This document shows, in pieces, positions 43,012 through 44,248 of a stretch of 44,248 nt of DNA. Origin of the DNA: Planctomycetota bacterium (GTDB taxonomy: Bacteria; Planctomycetota; Planctomycetia; Planctomycetales; Planctomycetaceae). Made by a program: the position numbers and the translations under genes. Each line of letters opens with the position of its first letter. Position 1 is the stretch's first letter. A model generated the notes under the pieces. That model was not told where the DNA came from. It saw nothing but the letters and a program-made list of their open reading frames with translations, and searched no databases. The stretch is from positions 1-44,248 of the forward strand of contig JAJXXL010000163.1 of NCBI GenBank assembly GCA_021781115.1, given 5' to 3'.

Positions 43012-44248
43012 ATGATGCGAACCACCCGGTTGAAACCGTCTTTATTCATCGCGGCGCTGGGCGTCGGGTTATTGCTGGCGCTCGTCGGCATTGTTGCTGC
43101 GGCGCGCTGGCGATGCGAGCCGGTTCATTTACGGCCCGCACCAATTCCGGCAGGTCATTCGCACGGTGCGTATTTCACCGAAGCCACGTTCGAGATGGGC
43201 CTCGATTTTATGCACGATGCGGGGCCGGTTGGCGACTATTTCTTTCCCCAGATCATGGGGGCCGGATGTGCACTGCTCGACGTCGATCAAGACGGCGACC
43301 TCGATCTGTTCTTCGTCAATTCAGCGGCGCGACCCGCCAATTTCAAACCGCAACCGGGCCGGGCGGCGACGCATCGGTTGTACCTGCAAGACGGGGCCGG
43401 GCAGTTTCGCGATGCGACGGCCGGCTCAGGGCTGGAAACCTCCGATACGGGCATGGGGGTTGCAGCGGGCGACGTCAACAACGACGGCTTCCCCGATCTC
43501 TATGTGAGTAATTACGGCCCCGATCGCCTGTTTCTGAACCGTGGCGACGCGACTTTTCGCGATGTCACGCTGGCCGCCGGCATCGACAACCCGCTGTGGG
43601 GCGCATCATGCAGTTTTCTCGACTACGATCGCGACGGCTGGCTCGATCTGGTGGTGGTCAATTATGTCGCGTATGACGTCGACCACGCCTGCATCACCCC
43701 GCGTGGTGACCAGGATTATTGCCATCCACAGAATTTTTCGGGAACGCCCGCGAAACTCTACCACAACGAAACCGGCGCGGTGCAGGTGGCCAGCGGCCGC
43801 CGTGATCGCGTGCGCTTTCGCGACGTCAGCCTGCCTGCGGGAATTGCCAGTTTACGCGGGCCTGGCCTGGGGGTTGTGTGTGCTGACTTCAGCGGCGACG
43901 GCTGGCCCGACATCTTCGTGGCGAATGACAGCGCCCCAAACTTCCTGTGGGTTAATCAGCGCGACGGTACATTTCGCGACGAGGCCGTGCAGCGCGGGGT
44001 GGCCACCGACGCCCAGGGCCGGGCACAAGCCAATATGGGCATTGCCTTGGGCGACTTGAACGCAGACGGTCGGGGTGACCTGTTCGTCACGCATCTTTCG
44101 GGCGAGGCGAATGCACTGTACCTGAGCCACGGTCGCGGCAGCTTCGAAGAAGCCGCCGCCCTGAAGGGCCTGGCTGACGCCGGTTTTCCGTATACGGGGT
44201 TCGGAACGGCCTTGATCGACTTGGACCACGACGGCGACCTGGATCTGG
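43012..44248 (+). CDS. CRTAC1 / FG-GAP (VCBS) repeat protein, partial
   Basis: At least 412 residues; the gene is open to the right edge and so is missing from the ORF track. A double ATG at 43012/43015 is followed by a signal-anchor segment LFIAALGVGLLLALVGIVAA. The exported part has repeated calcium-binding loops of the integrin-like FG-GAP type: DVDQDGDLDL, DVNNDGFPDL, DYDRDGWLDL, DFSGDGWPDI, DLNADGRGDL and DLDHDGDLDL. TFEMGLDFMHDAGPVGDYFF near the start is typical of CRTAC1 proteins, which usually end in an ASPIC/UnbV domain; that end is outside the window. The expected fold is a seven-bladed beta-propeller on the cell surface. It may belong with the preceding DUF1559 and lipoprotein genes. 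Confidence 0.9.
   Translation, partial: MMRTTRLKPSLFIAALGVGLLLALVGIVAAARWRCEPVHLRPAPIPAGHSHGAYFTEATFEMGLDFMHDAGPVGDYFFPQIMGAGCALLDVDQDGDLDLFFVNSAARPANFKPQPGRAATHRLYLQDGAGQFRDATAGSGLETSDTGMGVAAGDVNNDGFPDLYVSNYGPDRLFLNRGDATFRDVTLAAGIDNPLWGASCSFLDYDRDGWLDLVVVNYVAYDVDHACITPRGDQDYCHPQNFSGTPAKLYHNETGAVQVASGRRDRVRFRDVSLPAGIASLRGPGLGVVCADFSGDGWPDIFVANDSAPNFLWVNQRDGTFRDEAVQRGVATDAQGRAQANMGIALGDLNADGRGDLFVTHLSGEANALYLSHGRGSFEEAAALKGLADAGFPYTGFGTALIDLDHDGDLDL

Noticed and set aside
42963-44059. Short ORFs at 42963-43511, 43091-43507 and 43541-44059
   Set aside because: They are out-of-frame shadows of the CRTAC1/FG-GAP gene, which stays open to the end of the window.

Overview
The window looks like a piece of a planctomycete chromosome (phylum Planctomycetota, GC-rich, probably a Pirellula/Gemmata-like lineage). 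The evidence is the combination of a Ser/Thr kinase fused to a formylglycine-enzyme-like (SUMF1) domain, a DUF1559 prepilin-like protein followed by a small regulatory-domain lipoprotein, a CRTAC1/FG-GAP protein, scattered Flp/TadE-type pilus genes, and a formylmethanofuran dehydrogenase A homologue, an archaeal-type C1 gene well known in planctomycetes. I see no rRNA, tRNA, CRISPR array or prophage.

Layout. 1-9.3 kb: envelope glycan genes, mostly leftward (WecE-type aminotransferase fragment, PIG-V-like mannosyltransferase, YfhO-like protein, SAM methyltransferase, polyprenyl-phosphate mannose synthase fused to GtrA), interrupted by the rightward kinase-SUMF1 gene. 9.3-14.2 kb: an Flp pilin, a GT-C-like membrane protein and three TadE/TadG-like pseudopilin genes on both strands. 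14.2-20 kb: a probable circularly permuted ATP-grasp protein, a gene-free interval with a strong orphan terminator (candidate small RNA), glgC, a divergent UvrD/PcrA-type helicase, and a decayed IS transposase. 20-24.7 kb: a sugar ABC transporter without a permease gene, and an APC amino-acid permease with a large insertion. 24.7-28.9 kb: a leftward coupled pair (LURP-one-like protein and methyltransferase), an ABM monooxygenase, then a long structured leader before a methyltransferase-Ddl-like ATP-grasp fusion. 29-34 kb: an HD/PAS/GGDEF protein, an LptF/LptG-type permease, an unknown membrane protein and a broken SRPBCC gene. 34-38.5 kb: kbl, two unknown proteins and a beta-CASP metallo-hydrolase. 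38.8-44.2 kb: ogt overlapping fhcA, DUF1559, lipoprotein, and a CRTAC1 gene running off the right edge (missing from the ORF track because it has no stop inside the window).

How the genes fit together. The left third serves cell-surface polysaccharide and lipid-linked sugar chemistry, with pilus subunits nearby. The rest is a mosaic of housekeeping metabolism (glycogen, threonine/glycine, C1, DNA repair, LPS export) and signalling. There is no single obvious mobile island. The least explained items are the orphan promoter-terminator unit at 15.4-15.6 kb, the structured leader at 26.65-26.83 kb, the two unusual ATP-grasp genes, and the alkyltransferase/C1-enzyme overlap at 39.37 kb. Start sites were moved from the ORF track where a ribosome-binding site, domain start or overlap argued for it.
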